Positions 8,519 to 18,500 of a stretch of DNA of 64,000 nucleotides are shown piece by piece. The stretch is from Verrucomicrobiota bacterium (GTDB lineage: Bacteria > Verrucomicrobiota > Verrucomicrobiia > Opitutales > Opitutaceae), in NCBI GenBank assembly GCA_016235555.1, contig JACRKC010000074.1, positions 56,524-120,523 on the forward strand, written 5' to 3'. Numbering within the stretch: the first letter of the stretch is position 1; every line of letters starts with the position of its first letter. A program made the position numbers and the translations under genes. The notes beneath the pieces were generated by a model that worked only from the letters and a program-made list of their open reading frames with translations, was not told where the DNA came from and did not search any database.

Positions 8519-9244
8519 ATGAACTGGTCATTCCCCGAGGGCGTCATCAATATTCACCGTGTGAGTGAAACGAAGAAACGCCGGGGTTTGCCGATGTCCA
8601 CCGATGAAGTGCGAACTCTGTTTCGTGCGAGTCATCTAGTTCTTCCTGCCGCTGGTCTTGCAGTGATCGTCGGACACCTAGCGTGCGGTTGGAAATTGTC
8701 CTGGGAGTTCCTCGTGGTGCTTGGCGTGGTTTTACTACCGTTCGTCCTCCCATTGCTCGGTTTTTACGTTGGTAAGATTGGCGTCATTGAAATGGCCAAT
8801 CGCGAAATCTTCGAGAACTACGAATCCGAGTTGGTCACCGCGATAAACGAGGCGCCGCCAGCGCAACCGGTTGTCCCACCGCCCCAACCGCCTCCACAAT
8901 CAAATGCCCCTGCTTCACGTCTGCCGGATCCAATTGCTCCAGACCCAAGTTTTCATGCCCTAACCGGCGATGAACAAAAGGTCATGCGCACACTTTGGAA
9001 GCATCAACACGATTACATCAAGGCAGGCAACACAGCCCTATGGGGTTTCGTCATCGGATCGAGATCACCCGATTATCGTTCATTCGTTCGTGGTGTTCAC
9101 TCGTTGATGCAGCGTAAACTCGTCCAGCAGGATAGCCGCGGACTGGTGTTTCTTACAAGCTACGGAATCGGCTACGCGGACCGAAACGCCGATCTACTTG
9201 ATCAAGACGGCGACTCGTGGACCAAATTCGAGCCAGCGCAGTAA
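8519..9244 (+). CDS. Hypothetical membrane protein with two TM helices and winged-helix-like C-terminus
   Basis: I do not recognise this 241-residue protein. Two hydrophobic helices lie at about residues 38-56 (LVLPAAGLAVIVGHLACGW) and 63-85. A Pro/Gln-rich linker spans about 115-145. A C-terminal domain of about 95 residues (DEQKVMRTLWKHQ, FVRGVHSLMQRKLVQ, GLVFLTSYGIGYAD) reads like a winged helix. The base composition is clearly less GC-rich and the codon use is looser than in neighbours, which suggests recent acquisition. ATG 8519 has a weak AGG upstream. The internal ATG at 8594 (MSTDEVRTLF) is an equally plausible start. The gene ends 6 bp before the convergent Gfo/Idh/MocA stop. Confidence 0.6.
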   Translation: MNWSFPEGVINIHRVSETKKRRGLPMSTDEVRTLFRASHLVLPAAGLAVIVGHLACGWKLSWEFLVVLGVVLLPFVLPLLGFYVGKIGVIEMANREIFENYESELVTAINEAPPAQPVVPPPQPPPQSNAPASRLPDPIAPDPSFHALTGDEQKVMRTLWKHQHDYIKAGNTALWGFVIGSRSPDYRSFVRGVHSLMQRKLVQQDSRGLVFLTSYGIGYADRNADLLDQDGDSWTKFEPAQ

Positions 9245-9250
9245 GCTGAT

Positions 9251-10654
9251 TCACACCTTCTCCGGCACCACGAATGGCTTCCGATAGACCCGCGTGAGGT
9301 GCGCGTCGGCTTCCTTGTCGTTCACGAATTTTTCCTTTGCGCCGTCGAACGTGAGTGAGCGGCCGGTGCGGTAGGAGATGTTCGCGAGGTGGCAGAGCGA
9401 CGTGGAGAGGTGGCCGTCATGGATGCTCGCGTGCATGTCAGCGTCTTTGCCGGAGCGCAGCGCGTCGATGAAGTTGGCCCAGTGCGACGAGCCGAAACTC
9501 CCATCGGCCGGCTTCGACTCGGCGAACGGTTTGCGCTCGCGGCGGCGGAACGCCTTCCACGTGTTGCCGCCGAGTTCGAGCCAGCCTTCGGTGCCGTAGT
9601 AGAGATTGCCGACCTCCTGCCCGGCGCTGCCTTCGTGGTTCGTGTAGCGACCGCGCGTCTCCATCTCGATGATCTTGCCGTCGGCGTAGCGGTAGGAGGC
9701 GGTCTGCGTGTTCGGCGTTTCTTGCGCGGTCCGGTCGTGGCCGTAGGTGTCGACGTCACCATACACCCGCTTGCCGGGCGTCTTGCCCTCGTCCTGGGTG
9801 AGGCCGAAGAGGCCGCCCATCGACATCACGGCGACGGGATGCTCGTCCTTCTTCATGCCCCAGCGGGCGATGTCGAGCTGGTGCGGGCCGGTGTTGCCGG
9901 TGTCGCCGTTGCCGGTGTCCCAATACCAGTGCCAGTTGTAGTGGCCGCGTTTCTCGTTGTAGGGACGCTGCGGCGCGGGCCCGAGCCACTGGTCGTAGTG
10001 CAGCGTGGCGGGCGGAGTGCCGTCCTTGGAGATGCCGTAGGAATCGCGCGCCTTGAAGCAAAGGGCGCGCGCCAGGTAGATCTCGCCGATGCCGCCGCCG
10101 TGGAGGAACGCCATCGCCTCGCGGACGTTTTTCGACGAGCGGTTGTTGAGGCCGACCTGCATGCGCTTCCCGTATTTGCGCCAAGCCTCGGTCATTTTGC
10201 GGCCTTCCCAGATGTTGTGCGAGGCGGGTTTCTCGACGTAAACGTGCTTGCCCGCCTGCGCCGCCCAGACCGCGGCGAGCGCGTGCCAGTGGTTGGGCAC
10301 GGCGATCGCGACGGCGTCGATCGACTTGTCGTCGAGCACGGCGCGGAGATCCCAGTGCGTCGACGGCTTGGCGCCGCTCTTCTGCTCGACCAGCTTGAGG
10401 GCGGCAGGCCAGAGCGCCTCGTCGACATCGCAGAGGGCGCGCACCTGCACATTGTGGGAATCCTTGATCGCGCACCAGCTGTTGAGGTGCACCGTGCCCT
10501 GATTGCGCACGCCGATCTGGCCGATGGTGATGCGTTCGTTGGCGCCGGCGATCGCGGCGTAGGACTTGGCGCTGAAGCCCATCGCGCCGATGGCGAGGCC
10601 GGCGGAACCGATGGAGCTATGCTGGATGAACTCTCTGCGGGTGGTCGTGTTCAT
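9251..10654 (-). CDS. Gfo/Idh/MocA family oxidoreductase, Tat-exported
   Basis: A 467-residue NAD(P)-dependent oxidoreductase of the glucose-fructose oxidoreductase family. The N-terminus carries TRREFIQHSSIG with a hydrophobic stretch to SYAAIA, a Tat-type signal, so the enzyme should act outside the cytoplasm with its cofactor bound. The Rossmann start is ITIGQIGVRNQG. The family signature VEKPASHN is present (EKP Lys), and HQLDIARWGM provides conserved polar residues in the C-terminal domain. Aromatic-rich YNWHWYWDTGNGDTGN is typical of the Verrucomicrobia/Planctomycetes secreted subgroup. The MFS gene lies 103 bp upstream on the same strand. The substrate is unknown. Confidence 0.9.
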   Translation of the reverse strand: MNTTTRREFIQHSSIGSAGLAIGAMGFSAKSYAAIAGANERITIGQIGVRNQGTVHLNSWCAIKDSHNVQVRALCDVDEALWPAALKLVEQKSGAKPSTHWDLRAVLDDKSIDAVAIAVPNHWHALAAVWAAQAGKHVYVEKPASHNIWEGRKMTEAWRKYGKRMQVGLNNRSSKNVREAMAFLHGGGIGEIYLARALCFKARDSYGISKDGTPPATLHYDQWLGPAPQRPYNEKRGHYNWHWYWDTGNGDTGNTGPHQLDIARWGMKKDEHPVAVMSMGGLFGLTQDEGKTPGKRVYGDVDTYGHDRTAQETPNTQTASYRYADGKIIEMETRGRYTNHEGSAGQEVGNLYYGTEGWLELGGNTWKAFRRRERKPFAESKPADGSFGSSHWANFIDALRSGKDADMHASIHDGHLSTSLCHLANISYRTGRSLTFDGAKEKFVNDKEADAHLTRVYRKPFVVPEKV

Positions 10655-10757
10655 GAGAGGGGCGGGACGCGCCGCACGGGACCATCCGCGCGCGGCGTGC
10701 GATGCCCAGTCAAGTCGCCGCCACCCGGCGCGTCAACGGACGAGTCGGGCGCCCGGC

Positions 10758-12104
10758 CTAGTCCTCCGGCAGCGGCTTGTCCTTCGTTTCCGGCGCCCAG
10801 ATGAGCGCGATCAAGCCGAGCACGAAGATGAACGAGACGATGGTCGCCGCGGTGCGGAAGGGTTCGGCCGCGCCACTGGCGGAGAGCTCGCGGTTGAGGT
10901 AGCCCAGCAACAGCGGAAAAGGTGCGGCCAGATAGCGGACCGTGTTGTAGCAGAAGCCCACGCCGGTGCCGCGCAACCGCGTCGGGAACAATTCGGGAAA
11001 GTAGATCGCGTAGCCGCCGAACACCGAGAGTTGCGCAAAGCCCATCAGCGGCAGCATCCAGTAGGCGTCATTGCCGGTCTTCAGGTTGTTGAACACGTAG
11101 ATCGTGATGCCGAGGCACGCGAGGAACGAGACCAAGAAGGCTGGCTTCCGGCCGAAGCGGGTCGCCAGGAAAGTGAATACGAGCATGCCGAGGAACGAAC
11201 CGCAGTCCTGCAACGCCAGGCCGTAGCCGCGCACGGTGTCGATCGTGGCCTGCGGCGCGCCTTTCAACGCGGTCGAGATCAGCTCCGGGGAGAAAAACCC
11301 GACGCCCCAGAGTCCCACCATGCCGGCCAGACCGAGGCCGAGACCCACGAGGAGGTTGCGTCGCCATACGGGATGCCGGAACAGCTCGGGGATCGAGCCG
11401 GCTTTTTCCACGCCGGACTTGGCGCGCGCCTTCGCCGCCTTCCACTTCTCCGGCTCGCGCAGCAACAACACCATCGGCACGATCAGGATCGCCGGCAGGA
11501 TGCCGATGAAAAACAGGATGCGCCAGCCGCTCAGCCCGAAGAGGAACTCCGCCTTGCCTGGTTGCACCTGCGTGCTGACGAGCGAACCGATGATGTTGCC
11601 GACCGCGGAAAGGGCCTGGAGCAAACCGAGCGCCAGCGGGCGGATCCGCGTGGGCACGCTCTCGGCAACGAGCGTCGTCGCCGCGCCGAACATGCCGCCG
11701 ACGCCCAGACCGACGAGAAACCGGTAGAGCATGAACTCGGTCACCGAGTGCGCGTAACCCGAGAGACCCGTGAAGCACGAGTAGACAAGCAGCGTCGCGG
11801 CCATCGTCTTCACGCGACCCAACCGGTCGCTCATCATGCCAAAGATGATCCCGCCGGTGGCCCAGCCCACCAACATGATGCCCGTGGCCCAGAAAACCAA
11901 ATCTTTCACGGCCACGTCGGCGGCCTTGCCGCCGAGGATCTCTCGCAAGGCCGGCTCGCGGGCGAGCGCGAACAGCCGCTGGTCCATGCAGTCGAACAAC
12001 CACCCGGCCGACGCGATGATCACGACGAGCCAGTGATATAACTTGATCGGTTCGGTCGCGGTGGAGTTGGCCTGCGGGGTGGAGTCAGACGTGGGGGAAT
12101 GCAT
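10758..12104 (-). CDS. MFS transporter (sugar/organic acid type)
   Basis: A 448-residue major facilitator protein with twelve predicted helices. The inter-helix-2/3 signature is visible as GMMSDRLGRVKTM, and helix 4 carries YRFLVGLGVGGMFGA. A second-half counterpart reads FLATRFGRKPAFL. A charged central loop (EPEKWKAAKARAKSG) separates the halves. The likely role is proton-coupled uptake of a small sugar or carboxylate. The next gene on the strand is the Tat-exported Gfo/Idh/MocA enzyme, so the two may handle one substrate. The ATG at 12104 is followed by a hydrophilic N-terminus and then helix 1 (YHWLVVIIASAGW). Confidence 0.88.
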   Translation of the reverse strand: MHSPTSDSTPQANSTATEPIKLYHWLVVIIASAGWLFDCMDQRLFALAREPALREILGGKAADVAVKDLVFWATGIMLVGWATGGIIFGMMSDRLGRVKTMAATLLVYSCFTGLSGYAHSVTEFMLYRFLVGLGVGGMFGAATTLVAESVPTRIRPLALGLLQALSAVGNIIGSLVSTQVQPGKAEFLFGLSGWRILFFIGILPAILIVPMVLLLREPEKWKAAKARAKSGVEKAGSIPELFRHPVWRRNLLVGLGLGLAGMVGLWGVGFFSPELISTALKGAPQATIDTVRGYGLALQDCGSFLGMLVFTFLATRFGRKPAFLVSFLACLGITIYVFNNLKTGNDAYWMLPLMGFAQLSVFGGYAIYFPELFPTRLRGTGVGFCYNTVRYLAAPFPLLLGYLNRELSASGAAEPFRTAATIVSFIFVLGLIALIWAPETKDKPLPED

Positions 12105-12165
12105 AGGGCAGGCCGTTCATCACGCGCCGTCGGGTGCCTCACGTCAACCCTGCGCGCCAGTTTTG

Positions 12166-12325
12166 TCCGCCGCGGGGTGTGACTCAAACTGAGGTCAGCG
12201 ATTTGTAGCGGCGGTCTATGACCGCCGAACGAATGCCCTTGGCGCAACGTCGGCGGTCATAGACCGCCGCCACAACCGAGGCATTCGATAACTGACCTCA
12301 GCTTGAGATGCACCCTCCACCGCGG
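12166..12325. repeat. Nested palindrome, shell A with 'tagcggcggtctatgaccgcc' core
   Basis: The outer arms are GGTGTGACTCAAACTGAGG (from 12176) and CCTCAGCTTGAGATGCACC (to 12314), imperfect inverted complements. The 85-bp core at 12203-12287 is built from GCGGTCTATGACCGCC units. Near-direct repeats TCCGCCGCGG (12166-12175) and TCCACCGCGG (12316-12325) flank the element. It lies upstream of the MFS gene and abuts a shell-B element. Confidence 0.85.
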
Positions 12326-12485
12326 GCGCATCTCACTTTCTCGCAGTAAGCCGAAAGGTGGGCCGGCCGCTCCGCGGGCGGCCAGGAGCGAGCGGGAATC
12401 GCAGCGCGCTGGCCGGGCGCGGAGCGCCCGGCCCACCCCTGCGGTGCGGACACATTGCCGGAAACTGAGATACGCCCTCCACCGC
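12313..12485. repeat. Nested palindrome, shell B with 'ggtgggccggccgctccgcg' core, flanked by 11-bp direct repeat
   Basis: The shell arms are GCGCATCTCACTTTCTCGC (from 12326) and GGAAACTGAGATACGCCC (to 12477). The core arms begin GGTGGGCCGGCCGCTCCGC and close with GCGGAGCGCCCGGCCCACC. The 11-mer CCCTCCACCGC occurs at 12313-12323 and again at 12475-12485. This is a perfect flanking direct repeat whose last bases adjoin the stop codon of the dimethylformamidase-like gene. Confidence 0.88.
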
Positions 12486-14030
12486 TCAGCGGGCCGGTGC
12501 CACGCCGCAGCGCTCCAGGAAATTCGTCATGATCCGCTGCACGCGATCGTCGGGGCCGTGCGGGCGGTTCCAATGCGACCACGGCAACATGTGGCCGGGC
12601 GGCGACGACAGCGCCTGCGACCAGAAAATCGTGGCGGCGTTGAACACCCAGTTGTTTTTCGGCCCTGGATAGACGGTCGCAGCCCAGCGCTGCGGCTGCG
12701 TGCCGCTCTTCCACGCGGTGCCTTCGGCGACCACCTCGAGGCCCGGAATTTTCGCCGGTTTGCCGTGGTATTCCCAGCCGACGAGACCGGGAATCGAGTC
12801 GCCCTTCTTCAGGCCGGTGCCGGCGAACAGCCAGTGCTCGGGCTTCGCGACGATCCAGTCGCCGCCGCCGTTCACCGGGATCACGTTGACCGCGCCCATC
12901 AGGAGCCCCTCGTCCGGCCCGATCTTCGAATACATTTTCTTTTCATTGAAGCCCGGCTCGGTGGACATGCCACCGTAGGGCGCCTCGCGGTGGATGCGGC
13001 GGTTGGGCACCCCGCGCGCGTTGGCGCCGAAGGGAGTCACCCAGCACACGGAATTGCCGGAGAGAAATGCGAGGTTCACGCCGGCGTCGCGCATCGCGGC
13101 GACCGCGTGGTAGCTGCGCTCGTCCCAATACTCGTCGTGGCCCACGCTGAGGAAGGTCTTGCACTTCAACCCGCGCGCCGGCGTGAGCATGTCGGCCTGC
13201 GAGCAATAGGTGACATCGTAGCCCTGGGCCTCGAGCCAGTAGGCGAGCGGGAATTCCCAGCACAGCCACTCGCCGCTGCCGACCGACTGCGGGTTGTCGT
13301 AGATCTGGCGGTATTTGCCGTAGGGCCGGTCGAAACTCGCGTCGACCCACGGCGTGGAGGTCATCGAGGGAGTGCCATCGTCGTAGAGCGAGAACGTCGT
13401 CGGCCAGCGATTGTAGGCCTGCCAGGTGTTGTCACTGCATTGGAACAGGATGTCGGCCGGCCGCTCGTCGCGCACAATGAACACCACGTAGCTCTGCCAA
13501 TACGGCTGGTCCGCTCGCTCCGGCAGCGTCGTCAACCGCCCGAGGTAAACGCCACTCAGCCAGTCCGCCGGAATCTTGAGCGACGCGCTCGATGCCCAAC
13601 TGCACTCGACCAAACGGCGGTCGCCCGCCGCCGGCTCGGGCTGCTTCGTGCCGCGGAACGGCCCGAGCGTGGTCATGTGCCGCGCGCCGCGCCCGCCGTA
13701 GTAACCGTTGCGGAAAATCTCGATCTGGAAGCGCGCCGCGGAACTCGTGCTCACCATGAACTCGATCGTCTCGCCGGCGGCCACGCTCTGGCGCGAACAG
13801 TAGCCCTCGATAGTCGAACTGCGGTAGGCCTCGCGCCCGCTGGTGTTCGGCACCGGATCAACGCGCACGCGGGTGAGCTGCCAGTCACGTGCGCCTTCGC
13901 GGCGATTTTCGGCGACGATGGGGTTCGATGCGGACGAGGCGGCCGTGAGCGAGCTCGGCAGCATCGCGGCGGCGCCGGTGGCGAGCCCGGCTTTGAGCAG
14001 ATCGCGGCGGGTAAGTGGTGCGGATCTCAT
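12486..14030 (-). CDS. N,N-dimethylformamidase large-subunit-like protein, Tat-exported
   Basis: A 514-residue protein resembling the large (beta) subunit of N,N-dimethylformamidase. Landmarks are EIFRNGYYGGRGARHM near the start of the body, VVFIVRDERPADILFQCSDNTWQAYN, FPLAYWLEAQGYDVTYC, FLSVGHDEYWDERSY and the tail NWVFNAATIFWSQALSSPPG. The GHDEYW segment falls where the family places iron-binding residues, so a mononuclear iron amidohydrolase is conceivable. TRRDLLKAGLATG followed by an Ala-rich stretch is a Tat-type signal, so it is probably exported, unlike characterised DMFases. The small subunit gene is absent. Hydrolysis of dimethylformamide itself is not implied. Confidence 0.75.
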   Translation of the reverse strand: MRSAPLTRRDLLKAGLATGAAAMLPSSLTAASSASNPIVAENRREGARDWQLTRVRVDPVPNTSGREAYRSSTIEGYCSRQSVAAGETIEFMVSTSSAARFQIEIFRNGYYGGRGARHMTTLGPFRGTKQPEPAAGDRRLVECSWASSASLKIPADWLSGVYLGRLTTLPERADQPYWQSYVVFIVRDERPADILFQCSDNTWQAYNRWPTTFSLYDDGTPSMTSTPWVDASFDRPYGKYRQIYDNPQSVGSGEWLCWEFPLAYWLEAQGYDVTYCSQADMLTPARGLKCKTFLSVGHDEYWDERSYHAVAAMRDAGVNLAFLSGNSVCWVTPFGANARGVPNRRIHREAPYGGMSTEPGFNEKKMYSKIGPDEGLLMGAVNVIPVNGGGDWIVAKPEHWLFAGTGLKKGDSIPGLVGWEYHGKPAKIPGLEVVAEGTAWKSGTQPQRWAATVYPGPKNNWVFNAATIFWSQALSSPPGHMLPWSHWNRPHGPDDRVQRIMTNFLERCGVAPAR

Positions 14031-14050
14031 CGGAGGTAAAAGTCGGCGTT

Positions 14051-14132
14051 TGGAGTAGGGCGGGGCTGTGACCCGCCCTTTCCCGCGGTGAGTGTTCGCA
14101 CAAAGGGTGGGTCACAGACCCGCCCTACTCCA
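14051..14132. repeat. Palindrome family 'tagggcgggtctgtgacccgc'
   Basis: Arms at 14051-14080 (TGGAGTAGGGCGGGGCTGTG and onward) and 14103-14132 are inverted complements with two mismatches. Each contains the self-complementary unit GGGCGGGTCTGTGACCCGCC. It lies between the pectate-lyase-like stop and the dimethylformamidase-like start. Related copies are at 28182-28255 and 54631-54700. Confidence 0.88.
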
Positions 14133-14177
14133 TTGCAGTCGAGCAGGAGAGGTTTCGTTGTTTGCGACGTGTTCATG

Positions 14178-15560
14178 CTACCGGCGCTCCATTGTGCGCA
14201 AGTCCCACTCGGCGGGGTTGAACGGCTGGCGCGTCTCCTTCGCCGTCGGGTAGCCGCCCACTTCCTGCTCGCTGTCGATGATGCGGCCCGTGCGCGCGCG
14301 CGTCTCGCGCACGATGCGCTCGTCAACCGCGTCGCGGTCCCACGGGCGGGCGCCGGCGTTCTTGAAAACAAACTCCTCCACCTGCGCCGCCGGCAATGCC
14401 ACAAGACCCTCCGGCCAGAACACGGGCGCGTCGTGCTCGACGATCCTGCCCTTCGCCGCGGGGTTGGCGCCGGCGATGCGCAGCGGCCGGCCGTCGCGGC
14501 CTAGGTTGATGTTGTCGGCGAGCCGCACGTCGACGTCGCCGATGCCCTCGATGACCAGCAGGGAAAGGTCTTTTTGGGTGTTCGGGCCGTGGCGCATCAC
14601 ATTGCCGACGATGTCGAGTTTGCCGTTCTCGAACTTCCGATTGTGCCAAAGCACGTCCGGCAGACGGTAGCCGATCGCCTGGATGGCGGGGTTGTAGATC
14701 ACGTTGTTCACGATCCCGACCCATGTGCCGCCCTTGGCGAGCGGGTGGCGTTGCGAATTGTTCGCGTAGAGATTCCGCAGCAGCAGCACCTCGGTGGAGT
14801 TGTCCATCACCAGCGTGCCCTTGGAATGCTCGCCGCTTGTGTGCGTCGAATGGCTGAGCCCTTCGGCGACGATGTTGTGGCTGTAGGTGATCGTGTGGGA
14901 GGTGTTGCGCCGCCATTCGGCCGCGTTGGCGCCGAGGAACGCCTTGCCCGACACGCTGAGGTTTTCGTCCGTCGCCCACGCAAACGAACAATGGTCAACG
15001 ATGACGTTGGAGGCGCCGCTGAGCGTCGAGAGTCCGTCGGCCTCCCAGCCGCTTTTTTTCGCGTGCCCGGCCTCGCCTGTGCGCATGCGGATGTGGCGGA
15101 TGACGACGTCGTGCGTCGCGACCTGCAGCTCCTGCTTGATCAACGTGATGCCGGGCGACGGCGCGGTCTGGCCCGCGATCGTGAGGAACGGCTCGTTGAT
15201 CACCGCCTTTTGGGAGCTCAGATCGACCACGCCGCCGACTTCGAAGACGACGATGCGCGGTCCCTTGGCCTTGATCGCCTCGATGAACGACCCGGGGCCG
15301 CTCGGCGCGAGCGTGGTGACGCGGAGAATTTTTCCGCCCCGCCCGCCCGGCGTGAAGGCCGCCCAGCCCTCCGCGCCGGGGAAGGCGCGGTCGGCGGCAA
15401 CGGCAGACAGGGCGACGAGGAAAAGAGCACACGCAAGCCAGCCGGCGGATCGAGGTGGAGCGCGTTGACCCCAACGCGCTTCGTGCGTGCGCGAGTCGAG
15501 CAGCGCGTTGAGGTCAACGCGCTCCACCCCAACCAAGGCACTCGGTCGCAACTGTTTCAT
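14178..15560 (-). CDS. Pectate-lyase-like secreted beta-helix protein with repeat-derived N-terminal extension
   Basis: A 460-residue secreted protein of the pectate lyase/polysaccharide lyase family 1-like group, a right-handed beta-helix. The mature part begins AFPGAEGWAAFTPGGRGG, a standard start for these enzymes. Further landmarks are GPRIVVFEVGGVVDLSS, ITIAGQTAPSPGI-like stretches, VIRHIRMRTGE, VIVDHCSFAWATDENLS and SNNSQR-type turns. The hydrophobic signal core WLACALFLVALSAVAA is preceded by about 28 residues encoded by an inverted repeat (15454-15528). No ATG lies between repeat and signal core, so the start at 15560 implies an unusually long, Arg-rich n-region. The likely role is beta-elimination of polygalacturonate outside the cell. 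The TonB receptor stop lies 3 bp upstream. Confidence 0.83.
   Translation of the reverse strand: MKQLRPSALVGVERVDLNALLDSRTHEARWGQRAPPRSAGWLACALFLVALSAVAADRAFPGAEGWAAFTPGGRGGKILRVTTLAPSGPGSFIEAIKAKGPRIVVFEVGGVVDLSSQKAVINEPFLTIAGQTAPSPGITLIKQELQVATHDVVIRHIRMRTGEAGHAKKSGWEADGLSTLSGASNVIVDHCSFAWATDENLSVSGKAFLGANAAEWRRNTSHTITYSHNIVAEGLSHSTHTSGEHSKGTLVMDNSTEVLLLRNLYANNSQRHPLAKGGTWVGIVNNVIYNPAIQAIGYRLPDVLWHNRKFENGKLDIVGNVMRHGPNTQKDLSLLVIEGIGDVDVRLADNINLGRDGRPLRIAGANPAAKGRIVEHDAPVFWPEGLVALPAAQVEEFVFKNAGARPWDRDAVDERIVRETRARTGRIIDSEQEVGGYPTAKETRQPFNPAEWDLRTMERR
15454..15528. repeat. Inverted repeat inside the 5' end of the pectate-lyase-like gene
   Basis: Arms GGTGGAGCGCGTTGACCCC (15454-15479) and GGTCAACGCGCTCCACC (within 15503-15528) are inverted complements over about 26 bp with one mismatch. 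In the gene's frame the repeat encodes a stretch including ERVDLNALL. The CCAACCAAGGC just beyond it matches the right shell of family C. Confidence 0.85.
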
Positions 15561-15563
15561 TGC

Positions 15564-18500
15564 TCAGAGCTCAAACGTCGTCGTGAAAATGACCATCCGC
15601 GGATCGATGATGCGGAACGCCGATGCGCGTCCGTTCGGGTAGGCATTGATCGGCTGGAGACGGCCGCCCTCGGTGAGGTTGCGCACGTTGAGCTGGAACG
15701 TCGCGCCGATCTTGTCCCGCCAGAGGCGCGTGCGGTAGCTCGCGAAGGCGTCGAGATAGAGGTGCGACTTGTCCCAGATCGGACGGTTCGGATCGAGATC
15801 GGTGATGATGGCGGGGAGTTGCTGCACGCCGAAGTAGCCAATCGCGCCCTTGTCCTCCCAGCGCGCGGCGCCGCCGACCGTGATGCGCTTGAGGTATTTT
15901 TGGTCGGTGAGGCCGGCGAGTTGGTAACTCGTCGCGGCGTTGACGCGATACTTGCGCACCTGCGGGCGGCTCTTGCCCTGGCTCGCGAGCGCGACACCGA
16001 GCGGCGCGGTGACGTTGGCGGCGAGGAGCTGCGAGGCGGAGTTGATGTTGCCGTAGCGCTCGGTGAACCACGGGCGGTTCAGCTCCGGATCGACGATGCG
16101 CTGCCAGATGGGCAGGCGCTCCGCGATCCACGAGACGAGGCCGGGGGCGATGTTGGAGTTGATCGACTCCTGGCGCGTGACGTTGAGCTTCGCGGTCCAG
16201 TAGCGCGTGGCGTTGAGGTTGAGCTCGATCTCGGTGCCCTTCGCCGTGATGTCCTCGGTTTCGCTCAAGTCGTCGGTGAGCGTTTTGAGGTATTTCCGGT
16301 CGAGACCGGTGGTGGTGACGAGCTGCGCGTCGATCTGGTCCTGCGTGAGCGTCTGGCCGCGGGCGCGGGCGGCGTTGGTGATCCACGTCGTGGCGAGCGG
16401 CACGAGGTTGAACGGCGTCTGCGCGCGGTTCGGGGTGTCGAAGTCGAGGCCGCGCACGCGGGTGGCGAGCGTCGCGCTCTGGCCGTTGCGGGCGTTGAGC
16501 TGCTTCGTCTCGTATTGGTTCACGCGCGCGACGAGTTTGCCGTCGAAGAGGTTGAGCGAAAACCCGTAGTCCTTGCCCTTGCCCGAGGGATCGGGGAGCG
16601 GATTGAGGTGGAGGTCGACGGCGTAGGTGTTGGGCTGGAAACTGTCCGACTTGTTCGCGTGCAGGTAAAGCCAGCGCAGCGGCTTCAACACGGCGCCGGC
16701 CGTGCGCGTGGTGCCTTGGTTGAAGGCCCAATCGCGCGCGGCCCACTGGTAGAATGAAGCGGGTGCGAGGTGAATCCCGTCGGGCTGGAGCACCGGAGTC
16801 ACGCCGACATTATTGTAATTGCGATCGCTGCGCACGCCGAAGGTCGTGATCAGCCGGTCCTGGAGGAAGTAACTTTGCAGCACGCCTCCCCGGGTTTTCA
16901 GGATCTGGTGCGTGTTGCCGCCGGCCGCGGTGGCATCGGTCGCGGCGGCCTGCCCGAGCGTGGCGCGTTCGGTGCGGATGTTGTTCGTGAGCGCGTTGCC
17001 CCAGCGGTAACCGTAGACGCCGCCGTCGAACGGCCCCGGTCCGTAGTCGACGTCCTGGCCGGTCGCGTCGCCGACGTAGTAGCGAAAATAGTTGATCGTG
17101 ACGACCGTCGAGGGATCGGCGCGCGCCACGCCCGGGGCGAGCCACGCGTGGTCGGAGATGATGGCATCGCGAAACGCGAGGCGCCGCTGCTCGGCGTCCT
17201 TGTATTCGGCGTAGCCGGAGAACTGGTGCAACCCGAGCCAGCGCAGCGCGGACTTTTCGCCGCGGAGGTCGAGCTTGTAGGCGAGCTGCCCGCGCCACGT
17301 GTTGCGCAACAGCGGCGTCTCGAACGACGAAGGCCGCCAGATGCCGACGTAGGGCCGCAGGTAAAACGGATTCGCCGAGCCATCGGACATGCGCTCGTTG
17401 GCGTCGACGAAGAGATTGCCTGCCGAGCCCTGGCTGTCGGCCGTGCCGATGAGATCGCGGCGGTAGCGCCAGGCGTTTTCGCGGAAGAATCCCGCCTCGA
17501 CCGCGAGGAGCTGGCGCGGCGTGTTCAGCAAGATTTGGTTCAGCTCAATCCGCATCGTGCGGTTGGTGTCCTTGAGGCGATTGACCGCGGCGAGGTTGAA
17601 GCGCGACCAGTCGTAGATCGCCTTGTTGCTCACGTTGGGGTTGGCCGAGAACAACGCCTGCCCGGTGCGGACGTCCTCGGGGGCGGAATTAACGAGGAAC
17701 ACGGCTTGGTTGCGGTCGGAGGGGCTCGTGGTCGTGGTCGCCTGCGTGGGGCCCCAAAAGCCGACGGCGCCGTTGCCATCGATGAAAATGGTCGAGTTGG
17801 TGCGGCCGCTGCCGGCGGTGTTAGCCAGACCGGTCGGGAGCGCGGCGATGCCGAACGTGCCGGCGCTCGTCACGCCGTTGATCGTGACGCGCGAGGTCAC
17901 GGGGTTCCACGAGGGCGAGCCCGCGAGTTTCCAGCCGGTGACGGCGTCGCGCGGCGTGGTGGTGTTGGGGCGGTTGCCCGCGGTGCGGAAATACGACCAC
18001 GCCGCGGTGAGCGTCGTGAACTTGAACGGCTGGTAGCGCACCATCGCGTTGTAGCGCCGCGTGTCGGTGCCGGACGGCTTGCGATCGAAGCCGTCGTGCT
18101 GCGCGACCACGCTGCCGCGCACGGCGAGCACGCCTTTCTTCAGCACGCGATTCAGATCGAGCGACGTGCGGTAGCCGCTGAAATTGTCGGCGCGCGCCGA
18201 CAATTGCGAGCGGTCGCGCTGGAGGTTGGCGGAGGCGGGCTGGACGTTGACGGTGCCGGCGGCGTTGCCGAGGCCGAAGACGTTGGCATTCGGCCCGCGG
18301 CTGATCTCCACCGAGTCGATGTCGATCGGATCGATCGGCACGCGTCCACTGGTCTCGAAGTTGCCGAATGCGGTGTTGGCCGAACCGACGCCACGGATGC
18401 GGTTGGCGCTGCCGGGATTGAGCTGGGTGTTGTCGATCGGGGCGCCGTTGCGATCGAACGAGTAGTCGGTGAAGTTGCCCGTGCCCTCGGTGCCGGCTTC

